64,000 nucleotides of DNA from DASYXT01 sp035934555 (GTDB lineage Bacteria; Verrucomicrobiota; Verrucomicrobiia; Limisphaerales; UBA8199). Below are positions 8,383-17,462 of this stretch, piece by piece. The translations under genes were made by a program, and so were the position numbers. Under the pieces are notes generated by a model. It was not told where the DNA came from, searched no databases, and saw nothing but the letters and a program-made list of their open reading frames with translations. The DNA lies in assembly GCA_035934555.1 (NCBI GenBank), contig DASYXT010000003.1:23695-87694 (forward strand), written 5' to 3'. The first letter of the stretch is position 1, and each line of letters starts with the position of its first letter.

Positions 8383-9981
8383 TCACAGTTTGACTACATT
8401 TACATTACGAATATCGGGGTCTTTTTCGAGCTCTGCCAGCACCTCCCCAGGGGGCACACTGTCAAGATTCAAAACCGTCAAGGCATGCCCGCCAGCCGTG
8501 TCCCGCGTCAGGCTCATGCTCGCAATATTCACCTTGTGCCGCCCCAGCAGCGTACCCAGATAACCGACGATACCCGGACGGTCCTTGTTTTCCAGCAATA
8601 ACACCACACCGAACGGGACGATCTCGGTTGGTTGACTGAAAACACGCACGATCCGCGGGTTCTCGGGCGAACCAAAGAACGTGCCGCCCGCCGAGGTGAG
8701 TTTTTCGTCGCCACAGAATGCCTGGAGGTGGAGCCATTCGTTGAAGGTGACGGGTTCGTTCGAGCGTTTCTCCTCGACGGTTAAGCCAAGCGTCGAAGCA
8801 ATGCTGCGGACATTGACGTTGTTGAGGTCCTTCACCGACGCGCGGGACAGAAAGCCGAGCAGAACGGCGCGGGTGATTGGATCGATATTGGGCAATTCCT
8901 GTGCTTTGCCGCCGTAGGTGATGTGCAACCGGTCCACCTGCGCCGGCGCGATTTGGGCCAGCAACTTGCCCAGCTTTTCCCCCAGCACCAAGTACGGCTT
9001 GATTTGTTCGTAGGTGCGGGCATCCAGGTAAGGCAGGTTCACCGCGTTGCGCACCTCGCCTGTGAGCAAATAGCCGGCGATGACTTCGGCGACTTCAACA
9101 CCGCACTTTTCCTGGGCTTCGTGCGTGCTGGCGCCCAGGTGCGGAGTTAGCGTGATGCCGGGGTGCTTGCGAAACGGATGGTCCGCCGGCAACGGTTCGG
9201 CCGCATAAACGTCCAGCGCCGCCGCTGACAGCTTCCCCGAATCCAGCGCCGCAAGCAGGTCCGCTTCGACAACGATTTCGCCCCGGGCGCAATTGACCAC
9301 GCAGACCTTGGGTTTCATGCGGGCAAACGCCGCGGCGTTGAGCATGCCGCGCGTCTGCTCGGTCACCGGCATGTGAACCGTGATAAAATCCGCCGCGCGA
9401 TAAACCTCGTCCAGATCGCCTGCCAGGCTTATGCCCAGCGCGCGGGCACGGCCTTCCGTCAGGAACGGGTCGTAAGCGATCACCTTCATCCCGAAAGCCA
9501 GCGCCCGTTTGGCCACTTCGCTCCCGATCCGGCCCAGGCCCAGCACGCCCAGCGTTTTGCCGAAAATCTCTGTCCCCTGGAACTGTTTGCGGTCCCATTT
9601 CCCCGCAATCATCGACGCATAAGCCGGCGACACTTTCCGCGCCAGGTTCAAAATGAGCGCGAAGGAAAGCTCAGCGGTCGAAATGGTATTGCCCCCCGGC
9701 GTGTTCATCACGACGACGCCATGTTGAGTGGCGGCCTCGACATCGACGTTATCGACACCCACACCCGCGCGGCCCACGACCCGCAGCTTCGGCGCCGCTT
9801 CGATGAGCTTCGCGGTCACTTTGGTCTCAGAGCGCACGACCAGCGCCACCGCGTCCTTGACTACCGGCAACAACTCGGCCTCGGGGAGGCGTTTGGGCAA
9901 CACGACCACCTCAAACTCCGGCCGTTGTTGCAGCAAAGCGATCCCTTTCGGAGACACTGGGTCACACACCAGGATTTTCAT
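8383..9981 (-). CDS. serA: D-3-phosphoglycerate dehydrogenase
   Basis: A 532-residue enzyme that oxidises 3-phosphoglycerate to 3-phosphohydroxypyruvate with NAD+, the first step of serine synthesis. The NAD-binding fold carries 'LGVLGLGRIGSEVAKR'. The catalytic Arg, Glu and His are in 'NCARGEI', 'AAEPLPADHPF' and 'TPHLGAST'. The length and C-terminal architecture are of the long type: an intervening (ASB) domain, then an ACT domain ('LLENKDRPGIVGYLGTLLG') that usually gives serine feedback inhibition. The start MKILVCDP is normal for the family. It is cotranscribed with the downstream foldase. Confidence 0.97.
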   Translation of the reverse strand: MKILVCDPVSPKGIALLQQRPEFEVVVLPKRLPEAELLPVVKDAVALVVRSETKVTAKLIEAAPKLRVVGRAGVGVDNVDVEAATQHGVVVMNTPGGNTISTAELSFALILNLARKVSPAYASMIAGKWDRKQFQGTEIFGKTLGVLGLGRIGSEVAKRALAFGMKVIAYDPFLTEGRARALGISLAGDLDEVYRAADFITVHMPVTEQTRGMLNAAAFARMKPKVCVVNCARGEIVVEADLLAALDSGKLSAAALDVYAAEPLPADHPFRKHPGITLTPHLGASTHEAQEKCGVEVAEVIAGYLLTGEVRNAVNLPYLDARTYEQIKPYLVLGEKLGKLLAQIAPAQVDRLHITYGGKAQELPNIDPITRAVLLGFLSRASVKDLNNVNVRSIASTLGLTVEEKRSNEPVTFNEWLHLQAFCGDEKLTSAGGTFFGSPENPRIVRVFSQPTEIVPFGVVLLLENKDRPGIVGYLGTLLGRHKVNIASMSLTRDTAGGHALTVLNLDSVPPGEVLAELEKDPDIRNVNVVKL

Positions 9982-10361
9982 AAAGAGCCGGGAGTCTAGG
10001 CCAGGGGCTGGGGCAGGTCAACGCTCTCAACGACTGAGAAATCGTCTGCGCACGACGAGGCCGGGCTGGGCGGTGGTCCTCGCATTTTGGCCGAACGGGC
10101 TTGGCTGGGCGCCTGTGCTCCTGCCACAAAACAAGGGCTATGTTACCAGGGCAAGAAGTTGGCATCCCGCCAACGGTACGATTGGAAAGTGAAACTGTGG
10201 GACAAAGAGGGCCCAGCCAGGGAACGAGGAGGAGTTGGTCAAAAATAGGTTGTTCCGCCCCCGAGATGACCGAGGATGTCGAAGCAAGGTGGCACCATCG
10301 AGAAGCGTTCGGCAAGCTGGCGCAGCATTTTTTGGGCTTTCTTAGCCAATAAAAGCTCGGT
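9982..10361. other. Intergenic region between divergent serA and the beta-helix gene
   Basis: A 380-bp stretch that should hold both divergent promoters. A minus-strand open frame (9962-10525) overlaps the starts of both flanking genes and has no protein-like composition, so I do not call it. No tRNA, repeat or strong operator was seen. Confidence 0.5.
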
Positions 10362-13133
10362 ATGTTTCTTCGCGTGCCTGTTGCATACGGTTTTGTGGAC
10401 CGCATCGTGCGGGTTGGTCGCTTCGCTCTGATGGCCGCATTATTGGCAAGGTTCCCGAGTGGGCGGGCGCAGGCCGAGATAATCTTCCAGGACTTCTTCA
10501 CGCAGCCTGCGGGCAACATCGCCACCAGCGCGCCATGGATTAACGTCGAAGGGTACGCTTGGCAGGTTGGGGGCGGAAGTTCACAGGTGGCGCTGGATGG
10601 GCAGGGTCATATCTTCAACAGCGCTGCCAACGCGACGGTGGCCGCGGGCATCGCGCTGGTTCCCATCGGCCCGCACGGTTCCTTGACCGTTTCGGCGACC
10701 ATCGAAATTCCAGCGGGCTCGAGTGAGTCCGCCGATATCGGGTTTGGCAGCGCCAATTTATTCCTAACCTCAAGCGCCAGCGGCAGCGGTCCGTGGATCA
10801 AAGTGATCGGAAACGGCACGGTCGATCTTTACGGCGGCCCAGCCCAGAACAACGTGACGACGGCTCTCAATGCGTTCACGAATAACGGCAGCCCGGTTCA
10901 ATTCTTTCTGACTTATGACGCCTTCCTTGGCGTCGCTACCGTCGGCTCGATCATTGGCGGGGCCACCAATCTGATCTTCAACCAGGTGCCGGTTGTGAAC
11001 AGCGCCGGCGCCGTTTCCCCAAACTATCTTTTGCTGCAGTTTTCGACGAATTTAACCACGGCGACCGCCAGGTGGATGGCCGACGTATCGGTGGACTGGT
11101 ATCCCCGCCCGCCGCCGTTGCTGAGCCTTGCTGTGCCGCCGATGACCAACATCGCCGTCGGCCTGCCCGGGACCAACGATATCCAACTGATTCAAAACGC
11201 GCTGAACCGGGCGGCCGGCGCGGGCGTGCCATCCGAAGTGGTTTTTACCGCCGGCGCAACCTATGTGCTCACCAACAGTGCGTTGATTGGCGGGACGGCC
11301 GTGACGCTTTCGGCGGCCAGCAACGTTGTGGTCAATGGCAACGGCGCTAACATTCTGATCACCAATCCGCGCATCGGCTTTCTCGATGTCTTGATGTGTA
11401 CGAATGTCATCGTGGAAGGGTTTTCCGTTGACTACAAGCCGCTGCCCTTCACGCAGGGGATCGTCAGCCAAAACTTTTATACGCAAACCCAGGGACCCAA
11501 GGAGTCGGCCATCGAGGTGATGATTGATACCGGTTACCCCTCGCCCACAAACGCGAATTACCTGGACCCCAATGCGGAACGCTGGGGTACGGTGATGAAT
11601 CCCACGGAACCGGGACGCGGGGCCGACAACAGCCTGACTATCTGCATTTACACCAATGTCGTCCAAACCAACGTGGACGGTGCCTACAAAGTGGAGATGC
11701 CGTTTGCCAACCAAACGCGCACCATTGCCCCCGGCTCGATCTGGTGCATGATTTCGCGCTGGAACAATTCGATGGTTTTCAACGCGGCTAAATCCTGCCA
11801 GGTGACCTTCCTGGGCAACACCAATTACGCGGGCGCGGGAGCCAGCTACACGGCGACGCTCACGCCGCTGGTCAACGAGGTGAATTGCGAGGTGCAACTG
11901 GGCCCGCCGCCCGCGGGGGCGGCCGCCCCACGCCGCCGCTCGTCCAATGCCGATGGAGGGTTAATCGTCGAAAGCCGCATTGGGCCGTGGGTGCAGGGTT
12001 GCAATTTCACCGGGCTGAGCGATGACGTAGCCAACGCTTGCGTCAATCCCTTCGTCCCGCTGACCATTCCCGCCAACCCGACCGCCTCGCTTGGCCTGGG
12101 CGGTTACAACAGCTCCGGTTCGCCTACGACCCTGGTGGGGTTCCAACTGCAGGTTGGAGACCAAATCATCTTCTTCGACGCCAGCACCGGAGCGGTGTTC
12201 GACCGCGCATCGGTAACCGCTGTGAGCCTGCCCAACGCGACATTCGATCACGCCATCACCAACATCGACTCGAACACGCTTATCTTCGATAGCACGCTGA
12301 ACACCTCCGCCGTCTATCTAAACAACCATTTCAGCAATTCGCGGATTCACGGCATTTACGCGCGGGCGAACAACCTGCTCATCGCGCACAACAACATCAG
12401 CGGCATGGGCCTGAGCGCCATCTCCGCCTTTCCCGCCCTCAACCTCTCGACTCCCAACTCCTACTTGCCCACCAACGTCGTCATCATGGACAACGTGCTC
12501 TCGGATTGCAGTTTCTCACGCGAAGCCATCAGCAACGCCATACCCACACAGGAACCGGCCTACGCCCTGGTGGAATTCCACCAAACCGCCGACAACACCG
12601 ATTACGTGCCGTCCGGCTTCGACGTTTCCGGCATCCGCATTCTCTACAATGCCTTCCTGGATTGGCGCCGTGCTCCGCTGTCGCTCCACAATGCGACTGA
12701 CGTCAATGTCATTGGAAACTATTTTGGCCCACCCTTGACCAACGGCAACTACGTGCCCGCTTCGAGCAACCGGATCGCCGATTTGTGGGCCTCCGATTAT
12801 CCGAATCTTCGCTTCACCAACAACGTCAACGCGACCGGCTTGCCGGACGCCCAGACTGTTTTTGAGGACGGCATCGCCACCCCGATTGCCGGCGCCTTCC
12901 AGCCGCCGGCTGGCCCGCGCCTGGCCTCCGGCCTTGCCGGTTCCAATCTGGTGATTACGTGGCTGAGCCCTGCGCCCGGGTTTGTGCTCGAGCAAACCAG
13001 CCAGCTCCGGAACGGCTCGAACAGTTGGGTCCTTTCTCCAACCGCCCCCGTGCTCCAAGGGGCGTCCAACGTCGTAACCCTCCCGCTCGCACCCGGCGAG
13101 TCCGCCCTGTTCCTGCGCGCGCGCCAAAGATAG
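10362..13133 (+). CDS. Secreted right-handed parallel beta-helix protein (pectate-lyase-like fold)
   Basis: A 923-residue exported protein. The N-terminus has a basic then hydrophobic segment ending near 'GRAQA', fitting a signal peptide. Residues of about 60-250 look like a beta-sandwich (lectin-like). From about 265 ('TNDIQLIQNALNRAAGAG') it has the layout of a pectate-lyase-type beta helix: 'GNGANILITNPRIGFLDVLM', 'NVIVEGFSVDYKPLPF', 'NLLIAHNNISGMGLSAIS' and 'DVNVIGNYFGPP' are successive coils with Asn ladders. The last 70 residues are a small beta domain ending '...ALFLRARQR', a tail style common on secreted verrucomicrobial proteins. A polysaccharide lyase or hydrolase role is likely, but the substrate is unknown. 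Confidence 0.8.
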   Translation: MFLRVPVAYGFVDRIVRVGRFALMAALLARFPSGRAQAEIIFQDFFTQPAGNIATSAPWINVEGYAWQVGGGSSQVALDGQGHIFNSAANATVAAGIALVPIGPHGSLTVSATIEIPAGSSESADIGFGSANLFLTSSASGSGPWIKVIGNGTVDLYGGPAQNNVTTALNAFTNNGSPVQFFLTYDAFLGVATVGSIIGGATNLIFNQVPVVNSAGAVSPNYLLLQFSTNLTTATARWMADVSVDWYPRPPPLLSLAVPPMTNIAVGLPGTNDIQLIQNALNRAAGAGVPSEVVFTAGATYVLTNSALIGGTAVTLSAASNVVVNGNGANILITNPRIGFLDVLMCTNVIVEGFSVDYKPLPFTQGIVSQNFYTQTQGPKESAIEVMIDTGYPSPTNANYLDPNAERWGTVMNPTEPGRGADNSLTICIYTNVVQTNVDGAYKVEMPFANQTRTIAPGSIWCMISRWNNSMVFNAAKSCQVTFLGNTNYAGAGASYTATLTPLVNEVNCEVQLGPPPAGAAAPRRRSSNADGGLIVESRIGPWVQGCNFTGLSDDVANACVNPFVPLTIPANPTASLGLGGYNSSGSPTTLVGFQLQVGDQIIFFDASTGAVFDRASVTAVSLPNATFDHAITNIDSNTLIFDSTLNTSAVYLNNHFSNSRIHGIYARANNLLIAHNNISGMGLSAISAFPALNLSTPNSYLPTNVVIMDNVLSDCSFSREAISNAIPTQEPAYALVEFHQTADNTDYVPSGFDVSGIRILYNAFLDWRRAPLSLHNATDVNVIGNYFGPPLTNGNYVPASSNRIADLWASDYPNLRFTNNVNATGLPDAQTVFEDGIATPIAGAFQPPAGPRLASGLAGSNLVITWLSPAPGFVLEQTSQLRNGSNSWVLSPTAPVLQGASNVVTLPLAPGESALFLRARQR

Positions 13134-13251
13134 CGGGACTTCCCCAATAGAGGAAGGGCGCATTTTATGTTTCGAGGAAGGGCGCCACGGGTGCAGCAGG
13201 GCTGATTTAGCGGCCGGCGCGTGGCGCCCCCACTTGGGTGCCAACTCCCTT

Positions 13252-13476
13252 TCAGGGCGCCGGGGACAGTTTCTGTTTTGCGCGCCGGACACGAATCTGC
13301 AAGGACCGAAATGAACTTGTAGCACTGCCTTTCATCTGGGTATTTCCCGCAAGGATGTCGAGTTTCCCATGTCCTGACAGCCACCCCAGCTTCTCGGAAT
13401 CCGTGTAGCCAGCGAGTAGCTTCCGAACTGCACCCGGTTGCGAGACAAGGTCGATTAGCTGAAACCCGTCACTCAT
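13252..13476 (-). CDS. Small protein of unknown function
   Basis: A 74-residue soluble, basic protein. I recognise no family. Its ATG overlaps the stop of the upstream membrane-protein gene as ATGA (13473-13476), the usual sign of translational coupling and the main reason to believe it. The C-terminal third is Arg/Lys-rich. Confidence 0.45.
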   Translation of the reverse strand: MSDGFQLIDLVSQPGAVRKLLAGYTDSEKLGWLSGHGKLDILAGNTQMKGSATSSFRSLQIRVRRAKQKLSPAP

Positions 13477-13820
13477 GCCTGGGTCGAATAGTTTGCGTCA
13501 GGCGCGCCGGGTGCCTGTTGGTCATTTCGGAGCCGCCGCCAAGTTACCAGTGCGGGCAGCACGAAAATGCCTGCGATAAACGTCAACCATACCAAATACA
13601 CAACCCATTCCGGCGCCAGATAATAATCCCGCAGATTGCCGTCCGCCGAGTTGGCCCACGGATGTATGAAGGGCGGAAACCACGAAATAACGAATGGCGG
13701 CGCGTCGTCCCAGCAGTGATAAAGATAATTCGGTGCAACGACAAGCCACGCGATGGCGAACAGCAGAAACGAGAACGGGCACAAGGCCAGATAAAGCAGG
13801 ATGCACCTGGTCGCGTTCAT
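13473..13820 (-). CDS. Small membrane protein of unknown function
   Basis: A 115-residue protein with two clear membrane segments (about residues 6-28 and 73-95). A Trp/Pro-rich loop lies between them ('YHCWDDAPPFVISWFPPF'), and a short polar tail ends the protein. The segment after the loop, 'GNLRDYYLAPEWVVYLVWL', keeps an amphipathic lead-in to the second helix. No family is recognised. The hydrophobic pattern and the ATGA overlap with the next gene support it as real. Confidence 0.6.
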   Translation of the reverse strand: MNATRCILLYLALCPFSFLLFAIAWLVVAPNYLYHCWDDAPPFVISWFPPFIHPWANSADGNLRDYYLAPEWVVYLVWLTFIAGIFVLPALVTWRRLRNDQQAPGAPDANYSTQA

Positions 13821-14519
13821 GCGCTACGTAGTCTGAATAATATATCGGATACACGAGGCTAAATGACAAGCTGGGACCTTCAAGAGGACAAGCGTCGTCA
13901 TCGGCGAAGTCATCGATTTTGGTCTGCCGGATAAGCAATACGTTTCATGGGCGCCCAGCCCCTGGGTCGCTTCGTTGACCCTTTGCTGCCAAGTGTCGTT
14001 GCTCCCCAACAGAGTATGCCTCGGCGAGCCAGGCACAAAACTCCGCGTCGATTTCGCGGAGAGAGGTAAGCCGAAACAGATGGACATGATTCCTTGGTGA
14101 AATGGTTTGAACCGCGAAAGCGAGGATGCGCAACTCGACGCGCAAGCACCAGGTGGCCATCCAACCATCGGAATCTGGGGGTGACTTGTGCGAAGGACCT
14201 GCCCGGCTGGGCACGCCGGCCGGCAGGCGGTCGGCCAAAACCGGCTCGCGCGGCTCCGAGCTGCGCTCGGGAAGCAAGGCGGACCCATCGCTCAGAATCC
14301 AGGTATCCTTGCTGCCGCCGCCGCTGGTCATGGCCAGGGCCAGTTCACCGGGATTGGGCGAAACCCGGGTAAGGGCGCCGGGTAAAACCGCGAGGCTCTC
14401 TGCGCCGTTGGCACGGCTCTGCCCTCATCCGAGTCGGGCCTCAGGCGAGTCGGGCGCCAGAACCCTGGCATCTTTTTTCGTTCGGTTTGCTCCCGCAGCG
14501 GGGTTTTACTGGTGAAGAA
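13821..14519. other. Low-coding region with decayed sequence upstream of the sigma-factor gene
   Basis: About 700 bp with no intact gene. It contains the minus-strand fragment described at 13945-14331. The plus-strand frames here have no protein-like composition. The last 150 bp should include the promoter of the sigma-factor fusion, but no clear -35/-10 pair was found. Confidence 0.5.
13945..14331 (-). pseudogene. Possible remnant of a DUF5655-like protein C-terminus
   Basis: A 128-codon open frame whose middle looks like genuine protein: 'ISPRNHVHLFRLTSLREID' followed by 'AEFCAWLAEAYSVGEQRHL'. From memory this resembles the end of DUF5655-type proteins, which close with an RLTS...D-E...WL.EAY.VG..HL pattern. 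The sequence before it (Pro/Ser/Arg-rich) and after it (Gly/Arg-rich) does not look coding, and no plausible start or ribosome site is visible. I read it as a decayed gene end. The family assignment is tentative. Confidence 0.35.
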
Positions 14520-15947
14520 ATGACAGAAAGCCAACAATTACTGGCTGAATACACCAGGAACGGCTCCGAAACCGCCTTTCGCGATTTGGTCCAGCGCTAC
14601 CTTGGCCTGGTCTATTCCTGCGCCGTTCGGCTTGTGGGCGGGGACGCCCACTTGGCCCAGGACGTTGCCCAAACCGTATTCATCCACCTGGCCCGCAAAG
14701 CCGCCTCGCTGCCTCCCGGGGTTATGCTGGGAGGGTGGCTCCACCGCGATACCTGTTTCGTAGCCGCCAAATTCCTCCGCCAGGCGCGCCGCCGTCAAGC
14801 CCGCGAACAACAGGCCGCCCTTATGCATGCCCTCCCCGACCACTCCCAGGCCAACCTCGAACAACTGTCCCCAATTCTCGATGAGGCCATCAACGCCCTC
14901 GCCGAAGAGGAACGCCTGGCCATCCTGCTTCGCTTCTTCGAGCAGCGCGATTTCCGCTCCGTCGGCGCCGCCCTTTGTACTTCCGATGACGCCGCGCGCA
15001 TGCGAGTCACCCGGGCTCTAGACAAACTCCAGGTCCTGCTCAAGCACCGTGGAGTCACCCTCTCCGTTTCCGTTCTCGCTGCTGCGCTGGCCGCCGAAGC
15101 CGTCACCGCGGCGCCCGTCGGCCTGGCCACCAGCATCTCTGCAGCAGCCCTGGCCACAACCGGCGCCGGCGCCACTACCGCCCTTATCAAAGCGCTCACT
15201 ATGAATGCAAAACTCCTGCTCGCCAGTTCCCTCGCCGTCGGCGGTCTCGCCGTTTCCCTGGTCGTTCAGCATCGCGGCCGCCTCCAGCTCGAAGAAAACA
15301 ATCGCCGCCTCCAACAACAGGTCCAGGCCCTGGCAGCGGACAATGAAACCCTCTCAAGCCGTTTAGCGCAAACCCCCGCACGACCGGTGGTCGCTGCCAA
15401 CCATGACGGAGAATTACTTCGCCTCCGCGGTGAGGTCGGCAGCCTGCGCCAACAACTCGCCGAGGCAACTAACGCGCAGAGCCTCTCCACCAACGAACTA
15501 TCAGCGGCCAACGAGCTAACGGCTGCGCGCCAGCGCCAGCAACAGCTCGGAATCGCCAAAATGACCTATGAAAAGACATGGTTGGCAGCCTTTATCATGT
15601 ACGCCGAACAGAACCACGAGTATCCTACCAATTTCGACCAGGCCCTGCTATTCTGGCCTTCCAACTGGCCCTCTACACATGCACTGGAAACCAACCAAGT
15701 ACCTGGATTAGTCCCCGATAATTACGAAATTACATACAACGGTACTCTGAGTAGCCTCACCAATCTCTCCACCGTCATTGTGCTTCGCGAAAAGCAACCC
15801 TGGCAAACCCTCGACGGCGGCTGGGTCAGAACCTACGGATTCGCCGATGGGCATGTCGAAATCCATAAGGCCGAGGACGGCAATTTCCTTCCCTGGGAGC
15901 AACAACACATGGCCGCAACCGCTGCTGCCCCTGGCTCCGGCCCCTAA
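14520..15947 (+). CDS. ECF-type sigma factor fused to a transmembrane, coiled-coil and pilin-like tail
   Basis: A 475-residue protein starting at the ATG preceded by GGTGAAGAA (an upstream TTG is less likely). Residues of about 1-80 are sigma region 2 ('FRDLVQRYLGLVYSCAVRLV', 'AQDVAQTVFIHLARKA'). About 110-175 is region 4 ('LAEEERLAILLRFFEQRDF', then a helix-turn-helix). After an Ala-rich stretch comes one membrane helix at about 230-250 ('LLLASSLAVGGLAVSLVVQ'), then a coiled coil to about 345. The C-terminal domain ends 'WVRTYGFADGHVEIHK', resembling the H-X9-DG tail of verrucomicrobial pilin-like proteins. Sigma factor and extracytoplasmic part in one chain suggests a membrane-tethered sigma factor without a separate anti-sigma gene. 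No anti-sigma gene is adjacent. Confidence 0.85.
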   Translation: MTESQQLLAEYTRNGSETAFRDLVQRYLGLVYSCAVRLVGGDAHLAQDVAQTVFIHLARKAASLPPGVMLGGWLHRDTCFVAAKFLRQARRRQAREQQAALMHALPDHSQANLEQLSPILDEAINALAEEERLAILLRFFEQRDFRSVGAALCTSDDAARMRVTRALDKLQVLLKHRGVTLSVSVLAAALAAEAVTAAPVGLATSISAAALATTGAGATTALIKALTMNAKLLLASSLAVGGLAVSLVVQHRGRLQLEENNRRLQQQVQALAADNETLSSRLAQTPARPVVAANHDGELLRLRGEVGSLRQQLAEATNAQSLSTNELSAANELTAARQRQQQLGIAKMTYEKTWLAAFIMYAEQNHEYPTNFDQALLFWPSNWPSTHALETNQVPGLVPDNYEITYNGTLSSLTNLSTVIVLREKQPWQTLDGGWVRTYGFADGHVEIHKAEDGNFLPWEQQHMAATAAAPGSGP

Positions 15948-16120
15948 CTTGCCTCTTCAATCAAGGTTTCGCCGTCCACGAAGATTCCCTGGCGGCGGTT
16001 GCCACGGCCACATGACGTGGTAGATCGCTCCAAGGTGCCCATGCGCAGTTGGCGCAGCATGGGGGCGAGTTCGGACCGTTAGCGGGGGGCGCGGCGCGTC
16101 CACCGCCATTAACACTGGCT

Positions 16121-17029
16121 TCAGCCGGGTGAACGCCGGGTTGAATTGGCTCTGGTGCCCCGATGCCGGGGGTTCAACGTCGCATAAGCCGCGTTCAGCG
16201 CCCGCGTCCACCGTTCGGCCAGGGCCTTGGCTTGCTCGTCCATGCCGGACAACAAATCCGGGTGGCACGTTTTCACTCGCTTTCGATAAGCCGCCTTGAT
16301 TTGCATCATCGAGGCCGAAGGCGACACGCCCAAAAGCTCGTATGGGCTGAGGTTCTCCGGCTCGAGCACCGGCGCAGTCCGCTCGGCAGAATCGAACTTC
16401 GGCCGCCCGGGCTCCGGCCCTTTGTCGGCGCGGTCCTCCGGCCCCAGCATCGCGCGCAGGCGCAGCCGGACCGGCTCCATCAGAATCACTCGCGACGCAT
16501 CCGCCCCTAAAAAGAGCACCCCATCCAGCAGCGACAACTGCTCCCGCAGGCGCTCGGTTGATACCCGCGCGCAATGCCCTACCAGTTCCTCCCAGGTTAC
16601 CGACCTATCCTGTCCCGCCAGATAGGCCAACGCCCGGGCGCAACCTCTAACATTCAACTGCCCCAGCTCTTCGCAGCGCCGGAGTTGCCGGAAACCCTCC
16701 AACGCGCAGCGAGGACCGAACGCGAAGATATCTTTGATGATCCAAAAACCCATAGGGTCCAGAACCAGGTCGAGCTGGCGCTGCCGGCTTTTCATGCTGC
16801 GAGCAAAGAATGCGGTAGTTAGCCCCACCGCCACCAGCGCCGGCGCAGCCCCAGAACCCACCGCCGCGCCGAAGACCACAGACAGGAGGCCGTAAACCAG
16901 GAAGGTCATGAGGAGGAACACGGCGACCCCGCTGCCAATGGCCATGATGGAGAGCACCGCTGCCGAAGCCCGGTCCGTCCGCCGCTCCCGCTCAAGCCAC
17001 CGGGCAATGCCCTCTGGGAATTCGTTCAT
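16121..17029 (-). CDS. Membrane protein with C-terminal J domain
   Basis: A 302-residue protein with two adjacent membrane helices near the N-terminus ('VLSIMAIGSGVAVFLLMTFL' and 'AAPALVAVGLTTAFFA'). A cytoplasmic middle region follows, and the J domain lies at about 235-295 ('YELLGVSPSASMMQIKAAYR', HPD in 'KTCHPDLLSG'). The HPD triad predicts that it stimulates an Hsp70 ATPase and so recruits DnaK to the membrane. The J domain at the C-terminus recalls DjlA/TerB-type layouts, but I see no TerB domain. The start at 17029 (ATG) is preferred over a TTG six codons upstream. Confidence 0.82.
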   Translation of the reverse strand: MNEFPEGIARWLERERRTDRASAAVLSIMAIGSGVAVFLLMTFLVYGLLSVVFGAAVGSGAAPALVAVGLTTAFFARSMKSRQRQLDLVLDPMGFWIIKDIFAFGPRCALEGFRQLRRCEELGQLNVRGCARALAYLAGQDRSVTWEELVGHCARVSTERLREQLSLLDGVLFLGADASRVILMEPVRLRLRAMLGPEDRADKGPEPGRPKFDSAERTAPVLEPENLSPYELLGVSPSASMMQIKAAYRKRVKTCHPDLLSGMDEQAKALAERWTRALNAAYATLNPRHRGTRANSTRRSPG

Positions 17030-17462
17030 CCGACGGGAACATACCAACCGGCTGGCGGGAGCCGGAACAACTTATTTCGACGGCAGAATCCAAGCCGAAG
17101 AATCCAATCTATAGTGTATAGGAGCAAAGGGGCTGGCATCCCGGATGCGAAACCTCCGTCAAGGTAAGGAGGAAGCGGCGTACCCCGATGCCCATCCCGG
17201 CTGGTGTATTCGCTGATTTGCAGCACCGGTGAAAGCGCTCCCATGATCGTCGAGTCCACTGCCATCAAAACTCTTGCGGCAGAATCGATTTCGCGAGCGG
17301 CGGATGCGAGACTCGGCTTGCCCCAATCGCTCCCGGTTGTTCCGGCCTGATCCGACCTGGAATTTCGTGCCGCAGTTGCCTCCGTTGCGCTTTGAGCCGA
17401 TAGAAGTCAAAAATCAACGGCGGAGGTGTTGCTTTTGGCCACTCCAGGCGCATACTCGGGCC
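17030..17462. other. Intergenic region between divergent J-domain and isomerase-like genes
   Basis: A 433-bp region holding both divergent promoters. It contains a small AT-rich palindrome, CTATA-GTG-TATAG (about 17107-17119), the only AT-rich patch here and a reasonable place for a -10 element of the minus-strand gene. An in-frame extension of the plus-strand gene back to 17274 exists but lacks coding character. Confidence 0.4.

Noticed and set aside
9962..10525. A 187-codon minus-strand frame across the serA/beta-helix gap
   Set aside because: It overlaps the starts of both flanking genes and has no domain or plausible composition.
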